Shown here piece after piece: positions 10,287-22,915 of a stretch of DNA of 35,658 nucleotides. The stretch's first letter is position 1. The number at the start of each line of letters is the position of its first letter. Source of the stretch: Seison nebaliae (Eukaryota; Rotifera; Pararotatoria; Seisonacea; Seisonidae); assembly GCA_023231475.1 (NCBI GenBank), contig JALJEE010003044.1, forward strand, positions 1-35,658, given 5' to 3'. Position numbers and translations under genes: made by a program. The notes under the pieces were generated by a model that was not told where the DNA came from, did no database searches, and saw nothing but the letters and a program-made list of their open reading frames with translations.

Positions 10287-11945
10287 AAAAGAGCGATGGC
10301 GGGAGGGTGACGATGATACAAATTAATTCTATCATATATCTATGTGTTTCGGTCTGGATGCATTTAATATGTGGGCGTGTATGTATGTATTCCGTCTATC
10401 TTCTCCTGGAATAACAGTAGTAATAATAAGTGGTAGTAATGGTGATGATGATGGTGGTGACTTGGTGGTGGTGATTGTGTCAGAGAGAAAATAATTGAAT
10501 AATTAACTTCATTTTAAAAAAAGGGAATGATGGAAGAGGTAAATTGGAGAATAATCGATTGGAAATAAATGAGATAAAATAATTGAGGATGTGTATATGT
10601 CATATTATTATTTATTCCATTGGATTCAGGTGAAAATGAACCGTTTTCTTCTTCTTTATTCAAAAGAATTGAACTTTTCCATTATTTTAACGTTCCTTCT
10701 CACAATTTGTCAGTCAATCCATTGAGTGTCACGACACTGTTTAATTTCCGTTTGGAATATCTCTCAATTCATTTCTTCATTTGGTCATTTTAATCGTCTT
10801 CCATTTCCGAGTAGAAAAAGGTTTTTGTGAGATTTGTGAAGAAATGTTTATTCATATGTTTTCGAAATGTAAAGAAAATTAATTCTGGAAAATAATTGGG
10901 AGAAAAGAAAGATTTGAGAGAGAGAAATGGATGAGAAGGAGAGATGTGTGAATGAGAATAGATAGTCATTCGAAAATAGATAGACGTATGTTGTTCGTGA
11001 GGAGTAGGAAAATTGATGAGAAATTGGTGAGTAGAAATATGAAAATTTTCTTTCGCATTCTCACGCGCATTTAATATGAAGATCAGTGACGTGATCTTCC
11101 ATTGTTGTTGATGGATACGTATCTGTCTCTCTCATCACTCTCTCATGGAAGATACGAATCGACTTCACTGTAGACATAAAAGAAAGTGAGTCGTTTCACT
11201 GAATGAATTTGAATGATTAAGTGGATTATTTTCCTTATCGATTCAATCACGGGACGGGACACACTCACAGAGAGACACAATGTTTATATATTCGAATATA
11301 TTATTCATGTGTTTAACGGATATGATCATATTAATTCGAATTGAAGAGTTGGATGAATGATTCGTCCATCCTCATCTCGTTCTTCATATTTCACATTTGA
11401 CATGCAAATGCCGTTAATGGTTGTTAGATTATTGTTGGGATATGAGTATGTGGATAAGAGAGATGAAGGATGAGAATGATAGAAGAAGATTGATGAATAT
11501 GAAACTCGAATTATATTTCATTTTCTAACGTTACTACACGAAGTATGAAGATTAGAAGATTTCTTTTTTTTTTTTATTTGTTTTCTCCATCACATGAATA
11601 TCATTCGCATAACACATCTCATTGACCTCACCAAACATTTAGAAATTTCATTTGTAGAATTTTTCTCTTCCACAATCCTTCTTCCTCACCATCATTCCCG
11701 GACGATATCCATATATAATATCATCTCTCTTGATCTCTTCTTTAATCTCCCCCATCATATCCCTACGGGAACAATATCAGTTCCATCAAATTCAAATATT
11801 TTCATTCTTTTATTTGTTGTATAAAGTCAATTATTTCTACCTTTAAATTTCCATCATCCTTCAGATCATTTTAAATGTGAAGAAGATGTTAATTGGCGAT
11901 CAATTCTCCCTCAACAAATCATGAGACGAGATAATTGATGAGTTA

Positions 11946-12009
11946 ATGGATCGATTATTTAAGAAGAGTAATAGTCGTTCAATTCTGTCAAATCGTAATC
12001 GAAATAACG

Positions 12010-12056
<47 letters not shown>

Positions 12057-15000
12057 TCATATCCGAAAAATGAAAGAAGCGATCTCCCATCAGATCGGAT
12101 GGATGATGATGATGATGATGATGAATTTACTCAATTGGAGAACGATTCGTTGTCTCGATTGAATGTTGGAATGAGGAATGAAGAAGAGAAAAGAAGGAAG
12201 AAGAGTAAACGATCAAAGAATAAATTGGAATCATCAACACCAATAAAGATTGTGCAAACGGGTGTGAAAAACGTGTATATTCTCAACGAACGGAACGTGG
12301 ATGATTGTGTCATCATCGATCGTCGATGTGCCAATACTTCCAGTAGTTTATCTAATTCGATGGTCTCTCTACCATCATCTACGACGGAGGTAAATGATAA
12401 AAACCGAAATTTATTGGACCCATCCAATATGGATCCAATTGGAAAAGTTGAAAAAGAGAAGAATGAAGATGAATTGACTGATCCGTTCGACAAACAGAAA
12501 GATGAGAATTTCGATGAGAAGGAGGAGAAGATTCTGGCTAAGAAGCACAAACTCGTCCGTCGTTTACATCGTTCCACTCTCGACAATCGACATTTTATGA
12601 CGAATGACATGAGTTTCGTCAGATCATCGTTAAACCTCTTTCAACCGTCATCATACACTTCGTACAACTTGTCCAATGCGTCTAATAATCGGAAATTAAT
12701 CCTTTCATCCGACTGCGACAACAATGGTGAAATGAGGAATAATCTGATGAATGAGTTTGAGAAGAAGAACGAGAAAACATGTACGGAATTGAAGAGGATC
12801 CATTTGAATCGACGATCGTCGTGTTCTATTCTCAATTCGGTAAGTCAACTCAAACAGATGAAGATTAGCGATGAAATGAGAAGATTCAGCTTCATCAATT
12901 CATTCGATGAGAAAATGAGAAATGCATCGATCGAACAGAATCATGATAGATTAGAAGATCAAATAAGTCAGCATTGTATATCATCAACATCATCATCAGT
13001 CTCGCCCTTATCCACATCTACATCAGGATTAATGACGAAGGATGATGAACGAGATCATTCATTTCTCAATGAGAATAATGTGTCAATGAAATTGAGTGAG
13101 AAGGTTCGTTCATTTCTTTTTCTTTCATTCTCTTCTCTCATTCTCGCCATCACCTCTACTTTTCTTTTGTGAATGATGATGATGATGAATATTAATGACG
13201 ATATTATCTGTTGAATATATCCTCTCCTCTTTCCATTTCACTGTATCAATTGGGCAGACAATACGAATGGATTTGAAGAGTCGATGCAAATAATTTTCAT
13301 TGATTATTAAGTCGAATTCTATAAATCAAATTTTATTGTTTTCAAATGACCTCTAAATTTCTCTTCAGTTCATAGTCGACGTCTTCTGTTCGATATAGTT
13401 CGACATCCATTCGTTCAAGAAAGAAATTGCTTCCAATCAATAGTCTGGTACTTCTTGAATCTTGAAAATTTTTCTTCCAATGCTTCTGAGACGAGCAATT
13501 GAGAGGAAGTTGTGCATTGTTCATTCATACCTTTATAGAACCTCTTATATATGATTATATATGATTCATTGATAATATGGGACGGGAATAAAGATATAGA
13601 TGTAGCGGATAATTCCCTCCTTCTCCCTCCTCCTCACATATATTAGATATTTTGTATGGATATGACCTTCTAATGTTGAGTTGGCGTAAAAGAAGAATAA
13701 GCAAAAAACGGAAGTAGTTGTTTTGCTTATTTATTATAAATAATCATTAAGTTCGACTGGACTTCCAATGGAACAATTAGGAAGCATTGATGGGAAAGAT
13801 GAAATTATTATCTTTCATTCTTATCATCAATCTCACATCATCTTCATCAGAATTAACATTATCGTCATCGTCGTTATCATCATCATCATCAGCATCGTCT
13901 TGCTCATTAGTCTATTCTTTATCAGTTTTTCATTTCAACTTCATCCTTTTCATCCATCCATTCATCCATCCTCTTCATAAGCATATGAAGGAAGGAACGA
14001 AGGAAGGAAGGAAGGAAGGAAATGGAAGAGTAGAGGAAGTTCAAGGATTCGGACATTTATTTTCCTTTCTTTTCTTTAATTCGTTGCTTTCCTTTTTTTT
14101 TTTATTAATCTTCATATTCATCCATCGATAGAAATGGATGATATCTCTTTATCTGAACGTGTATTGTGTATAATTTGGAAATTGATGAAATAATTTAATA
14201 GAAATTACGTTCAATTGTTGATTGGTGTAGTTGAAGTAGGAATGGAGTGTTGAAATTGAATGAGTCGGTTCGTTTCTTCACATGTCTCAAGAAGAAGTTG
14301 TTTATTTGGATGGTCTTCAAATGTACTTTTATGGTCTTCTTATCATCAATTAATCGATGATGATATCAATAAGATAATTTGATAAATTAATTAGTGGATA
14401 TTGAAATAAGTGAAATATTTTACTAAATTTCCTCTTTCTCGATTTTTCAATCGTTCACATTATCCATTTGTTTTCCCACTATCGAAAACGTTTTCCATTT
14501 ATGTTATTGTACGAATGTTAATGAATGTTTGATGAATGTTTGATGAATGTTGATGTGAAGGTGTAAGTTGAAGATGGGTTAGGGTGTTGGTTAGCTTGTA
14601 TATGTATATATGTTATAAAGAGATGATCAATCAGTTTGTAAAGAAATAATTTTGATGTGGATGAGTCAATATTATACGTATTTAATTCTAACTAATTTTT
14701 ATTTTGGAGCAATTAATTCATAAATTTCTCAATTTTTAGAATGAATCAAGAAATGTAAATAATAATAAGAGTTCAGAAAGAAGCAGTAATCAATCTTTTC
14801 TACATATTATCTCCGATTCGGAATTCAATCCAAATCGAAGTCTTCCACTCGCCACATCATCACCATGTCGACGACGGTCTATGACATGTGAAGAACAACT
14901 CAGTTTCCAAAACAATAAATCATCAACAAATCCCATTTGTTCGCCATTGTCATTATCATCGTCATCTATCTCGCTGTTGTCTCAAACGGAACGTCGAACA

Positions 15001-18000
15001 TCCACCGATCAATCTAATGTCGTTCGGAAGAGAATCGATGGACAATCACCTCATCATTTCCGAAGGAGATCAAATGAAAATAAGAACCGAAAAAAAAATC
15101 GAAAATTAAACTTTCTCCAACGAAAGAAAAGAAATAACAATAATAACAGTGGTCGTTATAATAATCAAATAAAGGAGGATCAAATTCGAAAGAATCGCAA
15201 ATTATTTAGTAGAAGTTTCTCATCGTCATCGATATGTCGTTTGATTTCTAGAAACATTCGTCACCGTCAAATGGATAAAAAGTTTAGTCGAACAACGACT
15301 AATAAATGGTCGAAGAATAATCATTTGATGGAGAAACATTTTCCATCAAACATTCTGAGAAGACGATTAGAATCCAATTCCGTCAAATGTTTCATATCGA
15401 ACGAATATGGAAATGATAAAATGAATTATGAATTCTCTCGTCTACCGCCAACAATTGGTTTAACAACAACAATAACATCATCAATGTCGTCGTCATCCTC
15501 ATCATCATTTAATATGAGACGAAGAAGTTTAAGTGAAAATGGAAAATTGCATAAATTATCAAAAAGAAGAAAAAAACGAATGAGGAAACCGTTACCAACG
15601 AATTCTTTATTAGATCCATTATCGAATCAAACTGATCATCCACAATCAAATCAATTAACTTCTCCAATATTACCCGTGATTCATAATCATCTTTCGAATG
15701 ATGATAATGATTATGAGAATTCTTTAATACAATTCCAATCACAATCATCTTCTTATCATCATCATTATCAACAACAACAACAACAACAACAACAATTACA
15801 ACAACAAATTTATGAACAACATCAACAACAACAACAAACGAATATTATTCCTTTACTTCGACATGAAAGTTCATTAAGTTTAAGTCGAAATGAGACGAGT
15901 TTAATTCGAATGAATAATATTTATCGTTCTCGATTTCCAGCAGTTTGTGCTGAAATGGAATTCAAAATCGAGAATCTCATACTGGAATTGATCAGTTTCG
16001 CTGATAGTTATCTTCCACTTTTCAGTTTGACATTAGGCGAATCGGCACAACATCTTATAAAAAATTTGAAGAAGAAACGACAGAAAGTGAAGATGAAACA
16101 AAAAAAGAATTATCGTCATCGAAAACGTTCGAAAGTTGATGGAGAGGAAAACGGAGAAATAGAACAACAACAACAACAACAACAATTGAATAAAGTGAAT
16201 CCATCAAATTCATTCGATATTGATCAATTGACGATATCGGATAGAATACAACGTCATCGATCATCAACATTCAATTTTCCTACGAAAAATGCCGATTATG
16301 AAATCGAACATATCAAGAGGAATTATTTGACTTCGGAACAAGATACACCAGATGAGAATCAATCATCAGCATCGTCAGTTAATGGTCAATCGAAGAAGAA
16401 AGTGAAATATTCGAAGAAAGTTTATGAGATACTCTCCAACGATGGTATGGCACGATTCGTTTTTAATCATCTCATCGAAATATCATGTGACGTTTTGGAT
16501 AAGTCGAATGCTCAACGTATCTCCTCCGTCTATTTCACGGAGATTGGAACGAAGATATATGAATTGTTAATGAAATTGAAAGTTAAATCGCCATTCGCAT
16601 GTTCAGCAATGGAGGATTTCTTCAAAAAACTTCTTCTAATAATTTCTCGACCGGCTCGAATTCTCAGTTGTCTCGAATTCGAGTCAATTGTCGAAACGAA
16701 CAAATCGAATAATCAAGAAATGATGAAGAAATCATCTGATCATAATCGTTTAATTCATTCAATCATCAATTTGAATGAACAACAACAACAAAAACAACAA
16801 AATAAATCGTTCAATGATATCGTACCAATGGAGAATGAAGATGATTGTGAGATATTGAAACAATCAACATCGTTCGTTGGAGATAAATTACTTCCCCTCA
16901 CTGATAATAATTGTGTTCGTCAATTATTGAATTCCAATCGTCGTTGTTGTTGTTTCAAAGGTAATTTGAGTTCGTTAGATCGTCGTCGTGTTCATTCGTT
17001 TCGTTTAACTTCTTCTTATCATACTTCCACTTCATTTCGTGACGAGATGATTCGTTCGAAGAAGATGAATAAAGTGTTGGATGATGAAAGTAAACGAAGT
17101 AGAACATTGACATCAAATACAGATATGATATTGATGAAGAAACGTTCATCTGATACCATCAAATCTATCGATTCGAATGATTCAAAGAAGTTTCTCGACG
17201 ATAAAGAATATTTGGAGAAACAATTTCATTTTTGTGATTATCTTCCCAAATCCATTCTCGATTCAGCACTACCCAGTACCGCTAGTAGTGATAATCGTTC
17301 GTCCATCACATCCAATTCATTATCTCCTGATATTTACTCCTCCCAATATTCGTCGTTGAAGAAACATTCAACTTTCTCCACTTCCACTGCCAATTCCAAT
17401 ACATCTGTCAATTCCATTCACAACATTTTATCGAAGAAATCGACAGTCGATCCATATCGATTCGAATCAACATCTACACAACCGATCGCCATTCATTCAA
17501 ATCAGCCATCACATCATATTCCAACAGTCATTTCTAAATCAAACAAAATGGAAATTTCCCTCAATAATTCGAGTAGTTTTGGTTCGTTAACCGAATCGAA
17601 TGATCGATTCTTTTCCGATTTTAGAACATCCATCACTAACGCCCCATCACCAATAAATAATTTTCAATTGAAATCGAACGCATTCTGTCGCTGTCATCAG
17701 AATAGAAGATCAGTTCGTAAACCATTTCCTGATCAATCACTATCTCCAACCGTCAATTATTATGCCCAACCATTTCAACGTCATTCCAATGACTATTATC
17801 ATTGTACGAATTGTCAGTGTGTGAATAGAAATTCCATTTCATTAATATCTAATTCAGGTGTCAACGACAGATTATCATCGTCGAATTGTTCGGAGCCAAT
17901 TAAACCGTTGAAAGATGATGAAGTCGTCAATCAACCATTCCGTCAACCGACGGAAAAGGATTTCGAAATAATTAAACAGATATCAAACGGCGCTTATGGT

Positions 18001-21000
18001 GCCGTCGATTTAGTACGATCGAAAGAGACGAAAAAATTGTGGGCATTGAAACGAATCATGAAAGATGATGTGTCGAATGTGAAACAAATGAATCAAGTCT
18101 TTACCGAACGTGACATTTTGACATATATCGATAATAATCCGTTTGTTGTGTCATTATATTGCACATTCGAAACAAAGAATCATTTATGTTTAGTGATGGA
18201 ATATGTGGAAGGTGGTGATGTGGCAACATTGATAAAGAACGTCGGTCATCTCACTCATGAGATGGCACAACAATATTTCGCTGAAATGACATTGGCAGTG
18301 GAATATCTTCATAAAAATGGAATAATTCATCGAGATCTTAAACCCGAAAATATGTTAGTGACAGCATCTGGTCATTTGAAATTGACAGATTTCGGTCTCT
18401 CTAAAATGGGACTGATGAGTCTCACAACAAATTATTATGAAGGACATATTGATCGAAAAGAAACGGAAGAATTTATCGATAAACATATTTGTGGAACACC
18501 ACAATATATTGCACCGGAAGTTATTCTACGATTGTCATATGGGAAACCGGTTGATTGGTGGTCGATGGGTGTGATTTTATATCAATTCCTTTTGGGTATC
18601 ACTCCATTTATCGGATCGACTCCTGATCAATTATTCAATGAAGTTCTTTATAAACCCATCGAATTTCCCAGTGAAGATGATGTGGCGTATATTGGTGAGA
18701 AAGCTGAAGAATTGATTAAAGGTTTATTGGAATTCCAACCGAATTATCGATTAGGTACGGAAGGTGCACGACAAATAAAGAGTCATAATTTTTATGAGAA
18801 TTTCGATTGGGAGAATTTGTTGACGAACGAAATGGGATTCATTCCCAATTTACAAACACCAGATGACACAAGTTATTTTGATTCGAGAAAAGAACGTTAT
18901 CGTAATCGTAATCGTCGTACATCGTCACAAACTAATTTATCTTCACCATCAACTTCATCATTAAAAAGGAATTTTGATGAATTATCATTAAAGACGAATG
19001 AAAAGAAGACGAATGATGACGAGAAAGTAAACGAGGAATATGATGAAGAGGAAATGAATTTGAAGAATTATAATGAATTAATTATGAATGAAAATAATGA
19101 GAAAGTATTCGATACGAATTCGGAAAACTTGAAATTCAATCGAAGTTTTATCGGAGGAGATGATGGAAAGATGAAGAATCAACAGGATGATGATGATGAT
19201 GATGATGATATTTCAAGTGAATTATCAGATGAATTATCGTCATGTTCATCATTATCTGAATCGGAATCATCAGCTGAGATGATGGAGGAGGAAGAGAATA
19301 ATTCGATTAATTCAAATCAATTGAGAATAACAAATGAAAATCGAGAAAGGTCATCATTGTCAATGTCATTATCGATATCGTTAAGAGAGAAGAGATTGGG
19401 AGAGAATGGAATGAATAAATCAAAAGAAGAATATCTCAATAAGACTATCAAAGAGATGAGTAGTTGTAAAAAAATCGATTGTGCATCTGGAGAGAATGTG
19501 AAGATTGGAGGAGAAGTTGATGGAAATCAATCTGGTGCAGTTCGTATAAGAGAAGGAAGAAATCGGAAATGTAACGATGGAAATACTTCGGAATTCTTCT
19601 CCAAATTCCAGTCATATTCACCTCGATATGGATTATCACAACATATGTCGATGTCTAATGTTGATATGAATTCATCACCATCACAATCCATTCTCAAAGG
19701 ATTATCTACTTCATCCGATAGGGAACAATTGGCGAATAGTTTCCATAGTGGCATTTCTATTAATAGTACATCATCAGCGGTGATATTACCCAGTCCGATA
19801 AGTGGAAATAGTTTACATCATTCATTGAATGCACCGAAATTAGCGAGTGATGATATTTGGATCGATGAATGGAGTATGAATGATGTTCATGAAGATTGTT
19901 CATCAATCAATCTTCCTGATCAATCATTAATTATTTGTGATGTCTGTCAAAAACCATCGATTGATATTCATGGCGATATGGAATATTTTGATGAGCCATA
20001 TGATTGTGTTTATAAACAAAATTCAAATAATCTCTCTCAACATCAATATCATCCACGTGATTATCTTAATATACTTCATCATCATCATCATCATCATCAC
20101 CATCAACAACAACAACAACAACAACCACAACAACAATGTCTTTCACCATCTCTATTATCATTATCACCATCATCATTAATGAAACAATCGATGATGAAAC
20201 AGAATAATGAGAAGAAATTAGAAAGTGAAGAGAGTTTCATAAAGAATAATGAGGATGAGGAAGATGAGGAAGATGAAGAAGATGAGGAAGATGAAGGTGA
20301 AATGATTGATAATGAAGATAATGAAGTGAAATTAATGAAGAAAAAGAAGAAAAATACTGATAAGAAGAAGAAGAAGAATGGTGAGAAAGATGGAAAATCA
20401 GGAAAATCGAAAGGAGCAAAACAATGTTTCAATGAATCAAGTAAATTAGTTAATAATATTTTCTCATTCTTTTCTCATGGAAAACAAAAGAATGATAAAC
20501 AATCTCCTCTTACAACCATACCATCATCATCATCATCATCAACAACAACAACAGCAATAACAACAGCAATAACAACAGTTCCAATATCATCATCAACACC
20601 ATCATTAAAATCGATCAAATGTCCACAATGTCCATCAACCACATCATCACCAATTCATCGAAAGAATAATAATTCTTCAACTCCACAAACTACTTTGTCG
20701 ACGGGAAGGACATTAGTCTCATCTCCTCTCACTTCCTCCACCATCACTTCCTCCACCATCACTGACATCACCAACGAAGTTTTAGAGGCGAAATTAACAA
20801 TGGATCGTTTATCTGATCGTTCAAAGACTGGTCAATTGATTTCTTCAAAAATTAATGAGCAGTTTATTAATAAATTAATGAAAGAGGAAATCAATTCATC
20901 CAATATGGAGACGAGACCTGTCGCCATTCGAATTCCATCGACAACCAATTTAGCGACAACGAATCATGTTGATTGTAAAATAACTGGAAATTCCATTCGT

Positions 21001-21801
21001 CACAAACGTGACACTTCAATAAATGATGTACCGTTGTTGACCAATACTCCACATCGTCTTTGTCATGGAAATAAATCTCGATTAATCAAACCATCAAAAA
21101 TGCCAGAATCACGTGATCTCCAATCGCCATTGACTAACATCATTTCTACTAATGTCTCTCGAGTTAATCATTCTCCTCTCCCTCTTTCAAGTTTCAATGA
21201 ATCGCCTGATATCAAATTGACAATTGAACGACAGTTAAATGATGACGGTTATGGTTTCCAATTGGCTATTGTATCGTTGAAACATTTGAATGAGAAGAAA
21301 TCGAAATTATCTGCTGCCATACGTAAAGTGGATGTAAATGGTGCTGGTTATCGTGGAGGATTACGTGATGGTCACATCTTCACTCATTTGAACAATGTAC
21401 CGGTGTTTGGCCTCGGTCAAAATGAAATTGTTCGAATGATCAAAACATCAGGTAAACGTCTTTTGATGACCGTGAGAGGACCGTTCATTTTATCTACTCA
21501 ATCATCAACCAATATCTCCAAAAATCACTCACTCAACAAATCGAACACGACTTCTCCAAATCAGAGCACATTGAAAACGACATCGTCACTTTCCTCCCAA
21601 CTTCATCAAATACATGAAACATCATCTCCTAATAAAGTTCTTGTCACTCCCACCGCCCCCTACAATAAGAATAAGAAGACAATGACAACATTACCTCCCT
21701 CATGTACAACAATCTCATCGACCAAACAATTATCGATAAATCAAACTACCACAACAACCACACCAACAACAACGTCGATAATACAACAACAAAAAAACTG
21801 A
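11946..21801 (+). CDS. MAST-family microtubule-associated Ser/Thr kinase (DUF1908, AGC kinase, PDZ)
   Basis: Two coding exons, 11946-13103 and 14740-21801, joined in phase 0 across a 1636-nt intron (AAG|GTTCGT; acceptor CAATTTTTAG) give 2739 residues. An in-frame TGA shortly before 11946 fixes the start. Exon 1 is low complexity with a poly-Asn run. DUF1908 begins at about residue 781 (YRSRFPAVCAEM), is split by an insertion of roughly 115 residues, and resumes through SRPARILSCLEFE. The kinase spans about 1461-1744: glycine loop ISNGAYGAV, lysine in WALKR, HRDLKPEN, DFG, GTPQYIAPE, then the AGC tail motif DDTSYFD. All catalytic residues are present. The PDZ domain covers about 2544-2635. Poly-Gln, Asp, His and Glu tracts fill the linkers. 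MAST kinases associate with microtubules and PDZ ligands such as PTEN. The protein is longer than most vertebrate MASTs through low-complexity expansion. Confidence 0.93.
13104..14739 (+). other. MAST intron 1
   Basis: 1636 nt, far longer than the other introns of the recognised genes (42-94 nt), so it may carry regulatory sequence. It holds a perfect 11-bp stem (13696-13706 with 13721-13731, 14-nt loop), a GGAA-type repeat at about 13987-14020 and T-rich stretches. Open frames here, such as 13768-13980 and 13787-14131, are simple sequence and not exons. Confidence 0.75.
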
Positions 21802-21839
21802 AAATTATTTGTCTTGTATGAGAATTTCGAGAAGGAGGG

Positions 21840-21893
21840 AGATATATTAGAAAAATATATCTAATCATTCTCAATTGAACAATTAAAGTTCAA
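21840..21893 (+). other. Two consecutive hairpins in the MAST 3' UTR
   Basis: Stem 1: AGATATATT at 21840-21848 pairs perfectly with 21854-21862 around a 5-nt loop. Stem 2: ATTGAAC pairs with GTTCAAT around AATTAAA. They start about 40 nt after the stop codon. They could affect 3' end formation or mRNA stability; this is inferred from pairing alone. Confidence 0.45.
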
Positions 21894-22449
21894 TGAGCAA
21901 TTTTTATTTAATTCAAAAAAATTTTTAAATTTCATTTTGCTATTTATTCTTCTTCGTGTTTATCAATATTATTCATCTCATTCTTTGCATTAGTCGCCTT
22001 TCTAAACATTTCTTCTCATTCTACTTTACCACCAAACAAAAATATTATTTTCTCATATTTTTTTATTCTTCAAACAAACATTATCATCATCATCATCATC
22101 ATGAATTTTGATGGAAGAAGTAATATAACTATACACGCTTTCCATAATCACATCCAACAACCAACAACAACAACAATTTATTATTTTTCATTATTATTTG
22201 TCAATGCATCAATTTGACCGTTCTTTTCGATTGGAACTTTACAACATTCGTCCATTATTCGCATTTAGTTTTTCACTCGTCAACGATATCGAAATCATTT
22301 TTTTTTGATAACATTATCGATATACATTATAACAACATGAATTGTGGGAATAACGTCGAATTTTCCATATGAATGTACGATGTCAATTGGATGGTTATAT
22401 ATCCGAACACATGTAAAAATTTCCATTTAAATATTCATTTCATTATACA

Positions 22450-22497
22450 AAACCAACAACAACAACAACAACAACAAAAACAACAACAACAGCAGTA
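22450..22497. repeat. CAA trinucleotide microsatellite
   Basis: A CAA-rich tract with two interruptions, downstream of the MAST stop and probably in its 3' UTR. Confidence 0.8.
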
Positions 22498-22915
22498 AAA
22501 AATGATAATGATTATTATTTTGATCTCGATGCGATAAAGAATAATAATTAGAATCGTTCGCTTCTTATTATTTTGATTTTTTATGAATTATTATCACATA
22601 TGATAAGATATTCTCGTCTATTCTTTTATCTATTCTATTCCACTTATCAATTGGAGGAATACTTTCGATAATATATCATTTGTCCCATCCGACAAGAAAA
22701 GAAAAGTGAAGTTCGTGTAATTATTTACCAATTTGATCATTTTCTAGTTTTATCTTTCATTCTCTTATCAAGAAAATGTCATTTTCCCAACAGTTCCACA
22801 ACACTCAAAATTCCACATTCGATAAATTTATTCGAAAAAGAAAATTTTGGATATATTAAAAAGAAATAAAGTATAAAAAAATCAATTGATCTTTCTATTA
22901 ATTTTTCATTGTCAT

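Larger units (their letters stand above)
9052..11945. other. Intergenic region upstream of the MAST gene
   Basis: About 2.9 kb. It contains a perfect 22-bp palindrome (9459-9480), a TG microsatellite (9625-9649), an AG microsatellite (about 10255-10280) and a short hairpin at 11078-11099 around GTGACG. 11040-11300 is less AT-rich than its surroundings and could be the MAST promoter or a 5' UTR exon. No coding exon is convincing; small frames such as 11594-11824 look random. Confidence 0.45.
21802..22915. other. Convergent intergenic region between MAST and spastizin 3' ends
   Basis: About 1.1 kb that must hold both 3' UTRs. Just after the MAST stop are two short hairpins (21840-21862 and about 21873-21893). 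The loop of the second contains ATTAAA, a possible polyadenylation signal. Further on are an ATC run (about 22083-22102) and a CAA-rich run (about 22450-22497). No coding frame seen. Confidence 0.55.

Noticed and set aside
11594..11824. 76-codon frame upstream of MAST
   Set aside because: Composition is that of random AT-rich DNA and it does not connect in phase to the MAST start.
12131..12610. Minus-strand 159-codon frame inside MAST exon 1
   Set aside because: Shadow of the coding strand: the plus frame joins in phase to the MAST domains and the antisense is Ser/Phe low complexity.
13787..14131. 114-codon frame in the MAST intron
   Set aside because: Made of ATC and GGAA simple repeats; lies between two exons that join in phase 0.
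20103..20432. Minus-strand Ser/Phe/Cys-rich frame
   Set aside because: Antisense of the Asp/Glu, Lys and Gln repeats of the MAST linker.
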